Origin: Jeotgalicoccus sp.
GTDB lineage: Bacteria; Bacillota; Bacilli; Staphylococcales; Salinicoccaceae
Length of the DNA stretch: 48,942 nucleotides
Direction: 5' to 3'
Assembly (NCBI GenBank): GCA_003513765.1
Contig: DONT01000011.1
Span: 83,408-132,349 of the forward strand
Shown: positions 42,812-48,942 of the stretch, in pieces
How positions within the stretch are numbered: position 1 is the first letter of the stretch
How the letters are laid out: the number at the start of each line of letters is the position of its first letter
The notes under the pieces: generated by a model
What the model saw: the letters and a program-made list of their open reading frames with translations, nothing else
What the model was told of the DNA's origin: nothing
Database searches by the model: none
Translations under genes and position numbers: made by a program

Positions 42812-43276
42812 ATGCAGACTTCGTATCATATGAAAGATAATAATATATATCAAAAAGTGATTACCCGAATTGACAGCAGTCCCGAAAATATTTTTGCGTA
42901 CTTAGGAACAACAAAAGGAATTCAGCAGTGGTTTCCCGAGCTGTCGTTCAAAGGAACAGAACGGCTGCTCTTTGATCTTGAAAATGATGAATTTGAAGAT
43001 ATGGAGATTTTTCGTTATGAAAACCCGAAGTTCATTCATTTTGCATGGGCTGAAGGCGAAGTAGAAATTCTGCTTGATGGTGATAGAGATAACACACAGC
43101 TTGTTCTTAATGAACGGCTGCCTGCAGCATTCGAAAATGCTGCACGTGATTTTTCGGGCTGGCAGTTCAAAGTGAAAAGTATAAAAAATATCGCAGAGCA
43201 CGGTGAACCTGCGGAAATGGACAGACAGTATTTTGAATCTGTCCAAAAAGATATAGAAGAAATCTTAAAATTATAA
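42812..43276 (+). CDS. SRPBCC (AHSA1-like) domain protein
   Basis: A 154-residue soluble protein with the AHSA1/START-type opening ITRIDSSPENIFAYLGTTKGIQQWFPELSF, an internal FIHFAWAEGEVEILL and the C-terminal FSGWQFKVKSIKNIAEHGE. The fold is a hydrophobic-ligand-binding helix-grip. The ligand is not known. The start ATG 42812 follows AAGAGG. It is the last gene of the LysE/HhH/DoxX/SRPBCC run, followed directly by a large structured repeat rather than a simple terminator. Confidence 0.87.
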   Translation: MQTSYHMKDNNIYQKVITRIDSSPENIFAYLGTTKGIQQWFPELSFKGTERLLFDLENDEFEDMEIFRYENPKFIHFAWAEGEVEILLDGDRDNTQLVLNERLPAAFENAARDFSGWQFKVKSIKNIAEHGEPAEMDRQYFESVQKDIEEILKL

Positions 43277-43280
43277 TAAA

Positions 43281-43457
43281 AGAGCCTCGGACATAAGTTC
43301 TCAGAAGAAAATGTAGTGTATATGTAATTGAGAAGAAATCCGTACGTTAGACTCCTTGAGGAATAGCATCAGCGTAAGACTACAGGCTTACGCGATGCCC
43401 CGGGAAAGCTAACGTACGGATTATTTATTCTAGAGGTGTTTATGTCTCAGCCCCTTT
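43281..43457. repeat. Large structured intergenic repeat (Bacillales REP-like element)
   Basis: About 175 bp of nested inverted repeats. The main stem is a perfect 14-bp pair (AATCCGTACGTTAG at 43337-43350, complement at 43409-43422). Inside it is a second stem, GCATC-a-GCGTAAG / CTTACGCGATGC (43366-43378, 43387-43398), with a one-base bulge. The outer ends, AGCCTCGGACATAAG and its imperfect complement TTATGTCTCAGCCCC, close the unit. The internal text GACTCCTTGAGGAATAGC ... CCCCGGGAAAGC resembles interspersed GACTCCTGCGGGA repeats I recall from Bacillaceae genomes. Only one copy is in this window. Confidence 0.65.
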
Positions 43458-43799
43458 TTACTGTACAGTTTCTTTATCTTCCTTTTTAGATATGTTCATA
43501 ACTATCACACCGAGAATAATTACGCACAGTCCTAGAATATTAACTGCCGACAGATGTTCATTAAATATAAACACACCGATAAGTCCTGCGCCCGCAGTAC
43601 CTAATCCTGCCCAGACACTGTAAGCGATACTCAGCGGAATTGTTTTAAGTGCTCCGATTAAAAATGTAAATGACAGCCCAAAACAGATAAACATAATGAC
43701 AGTCGGAGTAACATTAGTGAAGCCGTTCGATAAATTCAGCATGGTAGTCCCGGTGACTTCAAAAACAATGGCACCCATTAAAAATAATGCTGCTTTCAT
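43458..43799 (-). CDS. SMR-family exporter subunit (second pair, downstream gene)
   Basis: A 113-residue four-helix SMR protein. The membrane-embedded E14 lies in MGAIVFEVTGTTML, and helix 3 contains IAYSVWAGLGTAGAGLIGVFIFNEHLS. The VFEV/SVWAGLG pattern is that of Qac/Ebr-type drug exporters rather than the Gdx type seen at 33183. A charged tail (KKEDKETVQ) ends the protein. AGGAGG sets the ATG at 43799. It is 11 bp after its partner. No riboswitch lies upstream of this pair. Confidence 0.88.
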   Translation of the reverse strand: MKAALFLMGAIVFEVTGTTMLNLSNGFTNVTPTVIMFICFGLSFTFLIGALKTIPLSIAYSVWAGLGTAGAGLIGVFIFNEHLSAVNILGLCVIILGVIVMNISKKEDKETVQ

Positions 43800-43810
43800 T
43801 ACAACACCTC

Positions 43811-44119
43811 CTATACCCTCATTAAAATAAGACCAATAATTAAAATTATAATTCCGATAACAGTTGCTGGTCTGATCTCTTCTTTAAATATCGCAAAGCC
43901 GATTATCGCAGTGAGCATTGTACCGACACCGCTCCAGGCTGCATATGCAAAACTCAGCGGCAATGTTAATAGTGCCAGTGACAGCATATAGAATGCCAGC
44001 GCATAACCTGCGACTATTCCTATAATTGCTTTTTTAGAATTATTAACTGCGGTGACTTTCATCATGCTTGAACCAAAAACTTCAGATATAATTGCACCTG
44101 CTAAATATACAAGTCCCAA
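43811..44119 (-). CDS. SMR-family exporter subunit (second pair, upstream gene)
   Basis: Four-helix SMR protein of about 102 residues. GTG 44128 opens the frame but overlaps the AAGAGGTG ribosome site. TTG 44119, six to seven bases downstream, puts the essential glutamate at position 13 (AGAIISEVFG), as usual for SMR proteins, so I prefer it. Helix 3 reads FAYAAWSGVGTMLTAIIGFAIFKEE. It probably forms a heterodimer with the next gene. It shares the strand of the HrtAB-like operon but is separated from it by a terminator. Confidence 0.87.
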   Translation of the reverse strand: MGLVYLAGAIISEVFGSSMMKVTAVNNSKKAIIGIVAGYALAFYMLSLALLTLPLSFAYAAWSGVGTMLTAIIGFAIFKEEIRPATVIGIIILIIGLILMRV

Positions 44120-44140
44120 ATAATTCACCTCTTAAAATTT

Positions 44141-44173
44141 AAAAACACATTCTAAAAATCAGAATGTGTTTTT
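44141..44173 (-). terminator. Terminator of the HrtAB-like operon
   Basis: AAAAACACATTCT and its complement around a short loop, with T residues on the 3' side of both strands. It lies right after the ATPase stop at 44177. Confidence 0.8.
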
Positions 44174-44176
44174 ACG

Positions 44177-44842
44177 TTAATCCTGCTTCTCTAATATACC
44201 ATCTGTCATTTTATACACCGCATCACAATACTCAGTTAAGCGTTCATCATGAGTAACGATAATACATGTCTTCATACGCTGTTCTGTTTCTTCTTTTAAA
44301 ATCTGCATTACTTTCAAGGCATTCTCTGTATCTAAAGATGCTGTCGGCTCATCTGCCAGAATAATGCTTGGGTTTGTATATAATGATTTTGCAATCGCTA
44401 CACGCTGTTTCTGGCCGCCTGATATTTCACTCGGCAGCTGTTTTTTCACTTTCGTTAAAGAAAGTTTTTCAAATAGTTCATCCAGTTCGCTGTCAGCCAT
44501 TACATCTTTTTTAGATTTTTTTAAGAGCTGAAACTGCTGTTTAACTGAAAGAAAAGGCACCAGGTTGCTTGCCTGCAGAATAAAGCCGATTTCATTCAAT
44601 CTCAAATTAGCAAGTTCTTTACTCTTCATGCCTGAAATACTTTGACCATTAATTTTAACATCGCCCTCGGTCGGCGTTTGAAGCGCACCTGCGATTGTTA
44701 AAAAAGTACTCTTTCCTGAACCTGAAGGTCCGATAATTGCGATGCACTCACCTTTATTAAAAGTAATCGATGTATTCTTGACCGCTTCTATCGTCTGGTC
44801 TCCATCTTTGAATGATTTTATAACATTTTCAAATTTAAGCAT
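44177..44842 (-). CDS. MacB/HrtA-type ABC ATPase
   Basis: A 221-residue ATPase of the MacB/LolD class. Walker A is GPSGSGKST (38-46), the Q-loop ILQASNLVPFL, the signature SGGQKQR (141-147), Walker B ILADEPTASLD (161-171) and the H-loop VTHDERL. Length and motifs match HrtA-like exporters. It lies 12 bp after the FtsX-type permease gene. No hssRS genes are nearby, so heme as substrate is only a suggestion. It probably works with the permease to extrude a membrane-active compound. Confidence 0.92.
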   Translation of the reverse strand: MLKFENVIKSFKDGDQTIEAVKNTSITFNKGECIAIIGPSGSGKSTFLTIAGALQTPTEGDVKINGQSISGMKSKELANLRLNEIGFILQASNLVPFLSVKQQFQLLKKSKKDVMADSELDELFEKLSLTKVKKQLPSEISGGQKQRVAIAKSLYTNPSIILADEPTASLDTENALKVMQILKEETEQRMKTCIIVTHDERLTEYCDAVYKMTDGILEKQD

Positions 44843-44854
44843 TATTTTCTCCTC

Positions 44855-45904
44855 CTATCCAATTGCTTTTAACGGATCGACTTTCCGCACGCTGATGACT
44901 GAGAACAAACTTCCTAGCATCGCAACTGCAATAAGTACAACCATATAAATAATCATCGTTAAGTAATTAAACTCAATCGGCACTGCGGGAGGCAGGAACA
45001 GCCCTGTCAGGAATGTTAATCCCAAGCCGATTACGGTTCCTATTACTGCAATAATAAATGTTTGTGCCAGTACCGTTCTTGCAAGATAACCGTTTGAAAA
45101 GCCCTGTGCCTTTAACACACCAAATAGACTTGTTTTCTGTAGTGTCAGTACATATAAGAATATGCCGATTACTGCTGCTGAAATAATAAACAGGAAAATA
45201 ATCATAAAGTTCAGCGTTAAGTTTTGAGCAGTATAGCCTGGGAGACTCTCTATAAACTCCTCAATTTCCAGCGCTTCAAGTTCATCATTAACTTCAGTAT
45301 TTTGCCAGTCAGCATCACGAACAACCAGTGCATTAATGATATCTTCACTCAGCATCGGATTAAGTTTTTCGATTGTTTTATTATCCGTAAATAATATTGA
45401 TGATGCACTGTATTTAGCACTTTCCGTAAAGCCTGTCAAAGTCAGTACTTCATCGCTGTTTGATAATGTCAGCTCATCACCGACTTCAAAGCCCGTTTCT
45501 TTTAATGAATAGTCTGCCACGACTTCATTTTCTATTTCAGCTTGTTCACCCTCTGTGAGTTCCGGCAGCAGGAATGAGTCTTCTTCTATTCCAAAAACAA
45601 AAGCATTCTCTTCAATATCGCCGTTTGATGCAATAACTGAATGCTGTTTCAATGTTGCCTGTTCTTCAAACAGACCTTCGACATCATCTTCAGCTATCAT
45701 AGACTGCTGAATTGTCTGGTTGGCTTCATCATTTAAAATGATTGCATCTGCTTCCCATTGATCGACAGCTTCTCTGTTCAAATCCATCAAACCGCTCGCC
45801 AGCCCTGATAACAGAAACAGCAGGTAGCTGATCATCACAAGGACTCCGATAATTAAACTGAACTTCAGCTTATTTCTTATCATTTCATTCCATGCTAAAA
45901 ACAT
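44855..45904 (-). CDS. FtsX/HrtB-type ABC permease
   Basis: A 349-residue permease with an N-terminal helix (about 16-38), an outside domain of about 190 residues rich in Asp/Glu, and three C-terminal helices (about 232-345) containing LQKTSLFGVLKAQGFSNGYLARTVLAQ, the FtsX coupling region. It ends VRKVDPLKAIG, the usual MacB/FtsX terminus. Domain order and length match HrtB. The start ATG 45904 follows GAAGGGG. Its promoter lies in the shared region 46031-46059 facing the XRE gene. The exported molecule is unknown. Confidence 0.9.
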   Translation of the reverse strand: MFLAWNEMIRNKLKFSLIIGVLVMISYLLFLLSGLASGLMDLNREAVDQWEADAIILNDEANQTIQQSMIAEDDVEGLFEEQATLKQHSVIASNGDIEENAFVFGIEEDSFLLPELTEGEQAEIENEVVADYSLKETGFEVGDELTLSNSDEVLTLTGFTESAKYSASSILFTDNKTIEKLNPMLSEDIINALVVRDADWQNTEVNDELEALEIEEFIESLPGYTAQNLTLNFMIIFLFIISAAVIGIFLYVLTLQKTSLFGVLKAQGFSNGYLARTVLAQTFIIAVIGTVIGLGLTFLTGLFLPPAVPIEFNYLTMIIYMVVLIAVAMLGSLFSVISVRKVDPLKAIG

Positions 45905-46030
45905 TAGATTACCCCTTCTCGGTTATCGACTTCATTCAAATTTATATCTTATCCATTATAAACTTTTAATTAGAGTAAGCATTGATGTTAAATCAACAAT
46001 ATTATGTTTTTTATCTTCTTGACTAGTATA

Positions 46031-46081
46031 CTTATATTTTTGACAAGTAAAGTTGTCAAAAAGACAAATAAGTGTTACATT
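46031..46081. promoter_or_regulatory. Divergent promoter region with TTGACAA-N6-TTGTCAA operator
   Basis: The 20-bp inverted repeat at 46040-46059 has perfect 7-base arms. Toward the ABC pair (minus strand) TTGACA (46059-46054), 17 bp, TATAAG (46036-46031). Toward the XRE gene (plus strand) TTGTCA (46053-46058), 17 bp, TACATT (46076-46081). The repeat supplies both -35 elements, so one bound protein would block both directions. Confidence 0.65.
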
Positions 46082-46129
46082 ATAAATACAGAATATATAT
46101 GTATCTAAAAAAGAAGCGAAGGTGAAGCT

Positions 46130-46333
46130 ATGAAAACAAGATTGCGTGAACTGCGCGCCAGGGACAGTTTAAACCAGACCCAGCTCTCAAAACTTGCTAA
46201 AGTATCACGGCAGACAATCAGCTTAATCGAACGCGAAGAGTATATTCCATCGCTGTTAATTGCAAAACGAATGGCTAAGATATTTAACGAACCGATCGAG
46301 AATATTTTTATATTCGATGAGGAGGAGTTATAA
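46130..46333 (+). CDS. Small XRE-family regulator
   Basis: A 67-residue HTH protein of the compact Cro/XRE type: LRELRARDSLNQTQLSKLAKVSRQTISLIEREEYIPSLLIAKRMAKIFNEPIENIFIFDEEE. The HTH is residues about 14-36 and no ligand domain is present. The start ATG 46130 follows AAGGTGAAG. Its stop abuts the next ATG (TAA-ATG) of the DUF3169 gene, which implies coupled translation. Such short XRE regulators often act with an adjacent membrane protein. The divergent palindrome is its likely target, which is inference. Confidence 0.92.
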   Translation: MKTRLRELRARDSLNQTQLSKLAKVSRQTISLIEREEYIPSLLIAKRMAKIFNEPIENIFIFDEEEL

Positions 46334-47026
46334 ATGAAATTCTTATTAAAAATGCTGCTGTATGCCGCAATCGGTTTTGCCGCAGGTTATCTGACACTGG
46401 AACTGCTTTACGGAAGAAATTCGGAGGGCTTATTGGAAACTATCTACTTCTGGCTGAGTATCGTAATGATTGTACTCGCTGCTGCACTGCTTGTATATGC
46501 ATTTATACGCCGCAAAAAACTGATTAAAATGACTAAAGATAATAATAGAAAAGTAGATGACGATGACTTTGATGTATACAGCTATAATACATTCAATGTT
46601 GTTACAGTTGCCACAGCAGTACCATTAGTATTGTCACTTATGGCACTTGCAATTCAAGCCTTAGCTGCAGAAAGCCCTTGGCTTGTCGCGCTGACGATAG
46701 TATTGGTGTTCGTTTCAATGTTTATGAGTTTCCAGGCATCAGCACTGGTTAATATTATCTATCCGGATAAAGATTTACCGGAAATTTCCGATAAAAAATA
46801 CGCAGAGAAATTGTTTGCCGCTTCAGATGAAGGTGAGATATTCATTATGGCGAAAGCACTATACCGCTCGTGGACACTGACCAGCACTATGCTGTTCTTT
46901 GCTCTCATCTTTATGATTTTCTATTCATTTGTCACGTCAGAATCTCAAATTTTCAGTATTGTAATCATCGGACTTATTATGATTATAAATCAGCTGAAAT
47001 ATGCGTATGAGATCAGAGAGAAATAA
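46334..47026 (+). CDS. DUF3169 membrane protein
   Basis: A 230-residue membrane protein with about six helices arranged in three pairs (near residues 5-60, 88-140 and 178-225), matching DUF3169. Between helix pairs are soluble loops such as KKLIKMTKDNNRKVDDDDFDVYSYN and YPDKDLPEISDKKYAEKLFAASDEGEIFIMAKALYRSW. It directly follows the small XRE gene, the common pairing for this family. The function is unknown. The context suggests a membrane sensor or control partner for the XRE protein and the divergent ABC exporter. Confidence 0.87.
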   Translation: MKFLLKMLLYAAIGFAAGYLTLELLYGRNSEGLLETIYFWLSIVMIVLAAALLVYAFIRRKKLIKMTKDNNRKVDDDDFDVYSYNTFNVVTVATAVPLVLSLMALAIQALAAESPWLVALTIVLVFVSMFMSFQASALVNIIYPDKDLPEISDKKYAEKLFAASDEGEIFIMAKALYRSWTLTSTMLFFALIFMIFYSFVTSESQIFSIVIIGLIMIINQLKYAYEIREK

Positions 47027-47036
47027 ATTATCACTT

Positions 47037-47066
47037 AAAAGTCCCTGCTAATAATGGGGACTTTTT
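47037..47066 (+). terminator. Terminator after the DUF3169 gene
   Basis: AAAAGTCCC / GGGACTTTT stem with a T-rich tail. Confidence 0.75.
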
Positions 47067-47216
47067 ATTATATAGAAAATTAATTTCGTATTTTTATATT
47101 TTTTATGAAATAACCAACCTAAATTTAATTTACATCAATATTTCTGAATATTTTGTGTATAATGGCATTTATGCAATAAATTACTTTAAATCAAATAATT
47201 CGGGAGGGTTTTATGA

Positions 47217-48617
47217 ATGAACGAAAGTAAATCAAAACGCAAATTTGTTATGCCCCACATTTACGTAATACTCTTTACCTTAATTACTTTATCTGTAATA
47301 GCCACTTACATAGTGCCCGCGGGTTCTTATGATAGAGAAGAAGTTGACGGCCGCTCAGTAATAATCCCGGACACATTCAGCTATGCTGAACAAACACCGG
47401 TGGGCATTCTGGAATTTATGACAGCAATACCGAGAGGTGTTGAACAGACGGTTGCTATCATCTTCGGTATTATGGCAATCGGTGCTCTATTCAGAGTTAT
47501 TGAGAAAGCAGGCATTATTGATGTAATACTCAATTTCCTGATCCGGTCATTTGGCAATAAAGGAATGCTGATCATTCCGACAATAGTTATTCCTTTAGCA
47601 CTATTTGTAGCACTGACGGGTAATATAGAATCATCACTGATATTCTTACCTGCTCTGCTTCCTTTATTTTTACGGCTTGGCTATGACCGTATGGCTGCCA
47701 CCGGTACTGTCTTAATGGCTACAGTTGTCGGTTTCGCTGTCGCAATTACAGCACCGGCTAACCTAGGAACAGCGCAGACAATTGCAGAGCTGCCTCTTTA
47801 TTCGGGAATCGGTTTCCGTTTAATTATCCTGGCAGTAATGCTTGCCGTCGGTATACTGTTTATCATCTTTTATATTAAAAAAGTTCAGAAAGACCCTTCC
47901 AAAACTTTAATTACTGATAATGTGGACAATTCTCAGTTTATTAAAGATGAAACTGACGCTCCTGAACTCAGCACACGCACTTATGTAGGTACTGGTATCT
48001 TTATTCTTGCACTAGGATTTATGCTATTTGGTATTTTCCAGTATCAATGGTACTTTACCGAACTTGCCGGTTTCTACTTATTCGCAGGTATTGTCAGCGG
48101 ACTAGTTGCCGGTCTTAAGCCTTCAGGTATTGCTGAAGCAATGAATGAAGGTATTCAGAATATTGTTCTCGGTGCATTAATCGTCGGGGTTGCACGCGCT
48201 ATTTCCGTAGTTCTTGAAGACGGAGCTATCTTAGATACCGTTGTCTACGGCTTAAGCATTATTGTAACAATGATTCCGGAAACATTTGTACCGGTAGCTA
48301 TGATGGTGACCCAGGGTCTGCTTAACTTCTTAATTCCATCCGGAAGCGGGCAGGCGGCGGCAACAATGCCGATTATGGTCGGCCTTGTTGATTTAACAGA
48401 TATGACAAGACAGACTGCAGTTCTCGCATTCCAGTTTGGGGACGGATTCTCAAATATCTTCTATCCAACTTCAGGATATTTTATGGCTGCACTCGCTATT
48501 GCTAAAATAAAGTATACGGACTGGATTAAATTTATTTGGCCGCTCTTATTAATATGGTATGGTTTAGGTGCTGTGTTCCTGATTATTGCTTACTTCATAA
48601 ATTGGGGACCATTCTAG
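47217..48617 (+). CDS. YfcC-family carrier (basic amino acid antiporter / C4-dicarboxylate-like)
   Basis: Polytopic carrier of 466 residues in the YfcC/DcuC-like family. Characteristic text is VPAGSYDREEVDGRSVIIPDTFSY, GALFRVIEKAGIID, TGNIESSLIFLPALLPL, the re-entrant LNFLIPSGSGQAAATMPIMVGLVDLTDMTRQTAVLAFQFGDGFSNIFYPTSGYFMA and final helices. Family members are proposed arginine/ornithine or related carriers; the substrate is not set here. The start ATG 47217 lies eight bases after GGGAGGG. A TATAAT lies at 47158-47163. A 5-codon frame (47213-47230) overlaps the start and is discussed in the findings. Confidence 0.9.
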   Translation: MNESKSKRKFVMPHIYVILFTLITLSVIATYIVPAGSYDREEVDGRSVIIPDTFSYAEQTPVGILEFMTAIPRGVEQTVAIIFGIMAIGALFRVIEKAGIIDVILNFLIRSFGNKGMLIIPTIVIPLALFVALTGNIESSLIFLPALLPLFLRLGYDRMAATGTVLMATVVGFAVAITAPANLGTAQTIAELPLYSGIGFRLIILAVMLAVGILFIIFYIKKVQKDPSKTLITDNVDNSQFIKDETDAPELSTRTYVGTGIFILALGFMLFGIFQYQWYFTELAGFYLFAGIVSGLVAGLKPSGIAEAMNEGIQNIVLGALIVGVARAISVVLEDGAILDTVVYGLSIIVTMIPETFVPVAMMVTQGLLNFLIPSGSGQAAATMPIMVGLVDLTDMTRQTAVLAFQFGDGFSNIFYPTSGYFMAALAIAKIKYTDWIKFIWPLLLIWYGLGAVFLIIAYFINWGPF

Positions 48618-48641
48618 AAAAATTAGCAAGGATGAGAATTT

Positions 48642-48800
48642 ATGAGATGCGGTACGAAACGATTTGAAATAACTGTGGAAAAAGATAACAGAATTGCGAC
48701 GCAGAAAATTTGTGCCCGTGATCAAATCGATGCACGAAAAATATGCCGCCGTATGTTCGGCGAAGACGAAGTTGTTATATCCGTCAGAAGAAAAAAGTAA
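48642..48800 (+). CDS. Small basic hypothetical protein, 52 residues
   Basis: An ATG at 48642 preceded by AAGGATGAG opens a 52-codon frame ending in TAA at 48798-48800, 24 bp after the YfcC gene and before a strong terminator. The product is basic, with cysteines at 3, 24 and 35. It begins MRCGTKRFEITVEKDNR and ends in RRKK. I do not recognise a family. Placement between the carrier and its terminator supports co-transcription. It could be real, or a chance frame in a 3' leader. Confidence 0.55.
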   Translation: MRCGTKRFEITVEKDNRIATQKICARDQIDARKICRRMFGEDEVVISVRRKK

Positions 48801-48823
48801 TGTCATTGAGGATAAAGATTTAT

Positions 48824-48865
48824 AAGCCGCTTGAAATCTCGTTTGGTGAGATTTTGAGCGGTTTT
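48824..48865 (+). terminator. Terminator of the YfcC operon
   Basis: Long stem (AAGCCGCTTGAAATCTC at 48824-48840 with GAGATTTTGAGCGGTTTT at 48848-48865, including mismatches) and a seven-base loop. Confidence 0.75.
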
Positions 48866-48886
48866 GCTGTTCGGTTATTAATTTGG

Positions 48887-48942
48887 GTTCCTGTGAAACA
48901 AGCTCATTGAATTTCTAATCGCTGCGGAGTTCTATGAAACAA
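48887..48942. repeat. Partial direct repeat at the window edge
   Basis: GTTCCTGTGAAACAA (48887-48901) and GTTCTATGAAACAA (48929-48942) are near-identical and about 42 bp apart. The second copy is cut by the window end, so this may be the start of a longer tandem array. No coding sense was found in it. Confidence 0.35.

Noticed and set aside
43281..43457. CRISPR array
   Set aside because: The gap contains nested inverted repeats, not spaced direct repeats, and no cas genes are present.
44177..45904. Firm assignment as HrtAB heme exporter
   Set aside because: Lengths and motifs fit, but there is no HssRS system nearby and the control region is of XRE type, so only a HrtAB/MacB-like label is justified.
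48564..48806. Antisense 80-codon frame over the YfcC 3' end
   Set aside because: It lies opposite a better-supported small plus-strand frame and the carrier end. It has no ribosome site and runs against the terminator.
1..48942. tRNA, rRNA or insertion sequences
   Set aside because: I saw no cloverleaf-like runs ending in CCA, no rRNA blocks and no transposase-like frames, although a tRNA scan was not run.

Overview
The window looks like chromosome of a low-to-moderate GC Firmicute in the Staphylococcaceae, probably a halotolerant genus near Jeotgalicoccus or Salinicoccus. The genus is an inference from gene content. The aldehyde dehydrogenase and the NorA-type exporter resemble Staphylococcus aureus proteins as I recall them. 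The window also holds Mqo, YtoQ, a YkoGH/PepSY-like signalling set, and the YkkCD pair behind a guanidine riboswitch. Shine-Dalgarno sites are strong, and TTG or GTG starts are common. I see no rRNA, tRNA, CRISPR array, insertion sequence or prophage. About 48 protein genes fill the window, and transporters dominate.

Layout. 1-5.1 kb: mqo (-), a PH-like protein with a HAD phosphatase (-), ytoQ (+), and a putP (+) broken by a single in-frame amber codon. 5.1-8.9 kb: a three-gene TRAP-TAXI uptake operon (-) with a terminator-like hairpin inside the start of its second gene. 9-13 kb: a YeiH-type exporter (+), a DASS/SLC13 carrier (-) and a stand-alone PTS-EIIC-like membrane protein (-). 13-17.4 kb: a DoxX-like protein, an aldehyde dehydrogenase, an MFS exporter, a GNAT acetyltransferase and a MarR regulator. 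17.4-21.1 kb: a response regulator, a histidine kinase and a membrane PepSY protein in one operon, preceded by a triple-PepSY lipoprotein. 21.3-23 kb: an AlkC-like glycosylase and DegV. 23.2-27.8 kb: abgT, an AbgA-like amidohydrolase and a BCCT osmolyte carrier.

27.9-33.7 kb: a D-serine-dehydratase-like PLP enzyme with RidA, a CDF zinc exporter, a NorA-type MFS, a ferredoxin-NADP reductase, and the guanidine-I riboswitch driving ykkCD. 33.7-37 kb: an RsmJ-like methyltransferase, DUF4256, DUF488 and an APC permease. 37-41.1 kb: a four-gene ABC operon (two permeases, one ATPase, one lipoprotein) with a near-perfect cre site inside its core promoter. 41.2-43.3 kb: LysE, an HhH/NTF2-like fusion, DoxX and SRPBCC genes. 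43.3-44.1 kb: a structured repeat and a second SMR pair. 44.2-47 kb: a HrtAB/MacB-type ABC pair facing an XRE regulator with a DUF3169 membrane protein across a shared palindromic promoter. 47.2-48.9 kb: a YfcC-family carrier and an unlisted 52-residue ORF.

The theme is solute traffic and stress export. Uptake covers organic acids, proline (broken), osmolytes, aminobenzoyl-glutamate and amino acids. Export covers guanidinium, zinc, drugs and amino acids. Several operons carry readable control elements: cre sites, palindromic operators, a riboswitch and an attenuator. The best candidates for undescribed biology are the cre-controlled ABC/lipoprotein operon, the triple-PepSY lipoprotein beside its two-component system, the XRE/DUF3169-ABC divergon, and the hairpin inside the TRAP operon.
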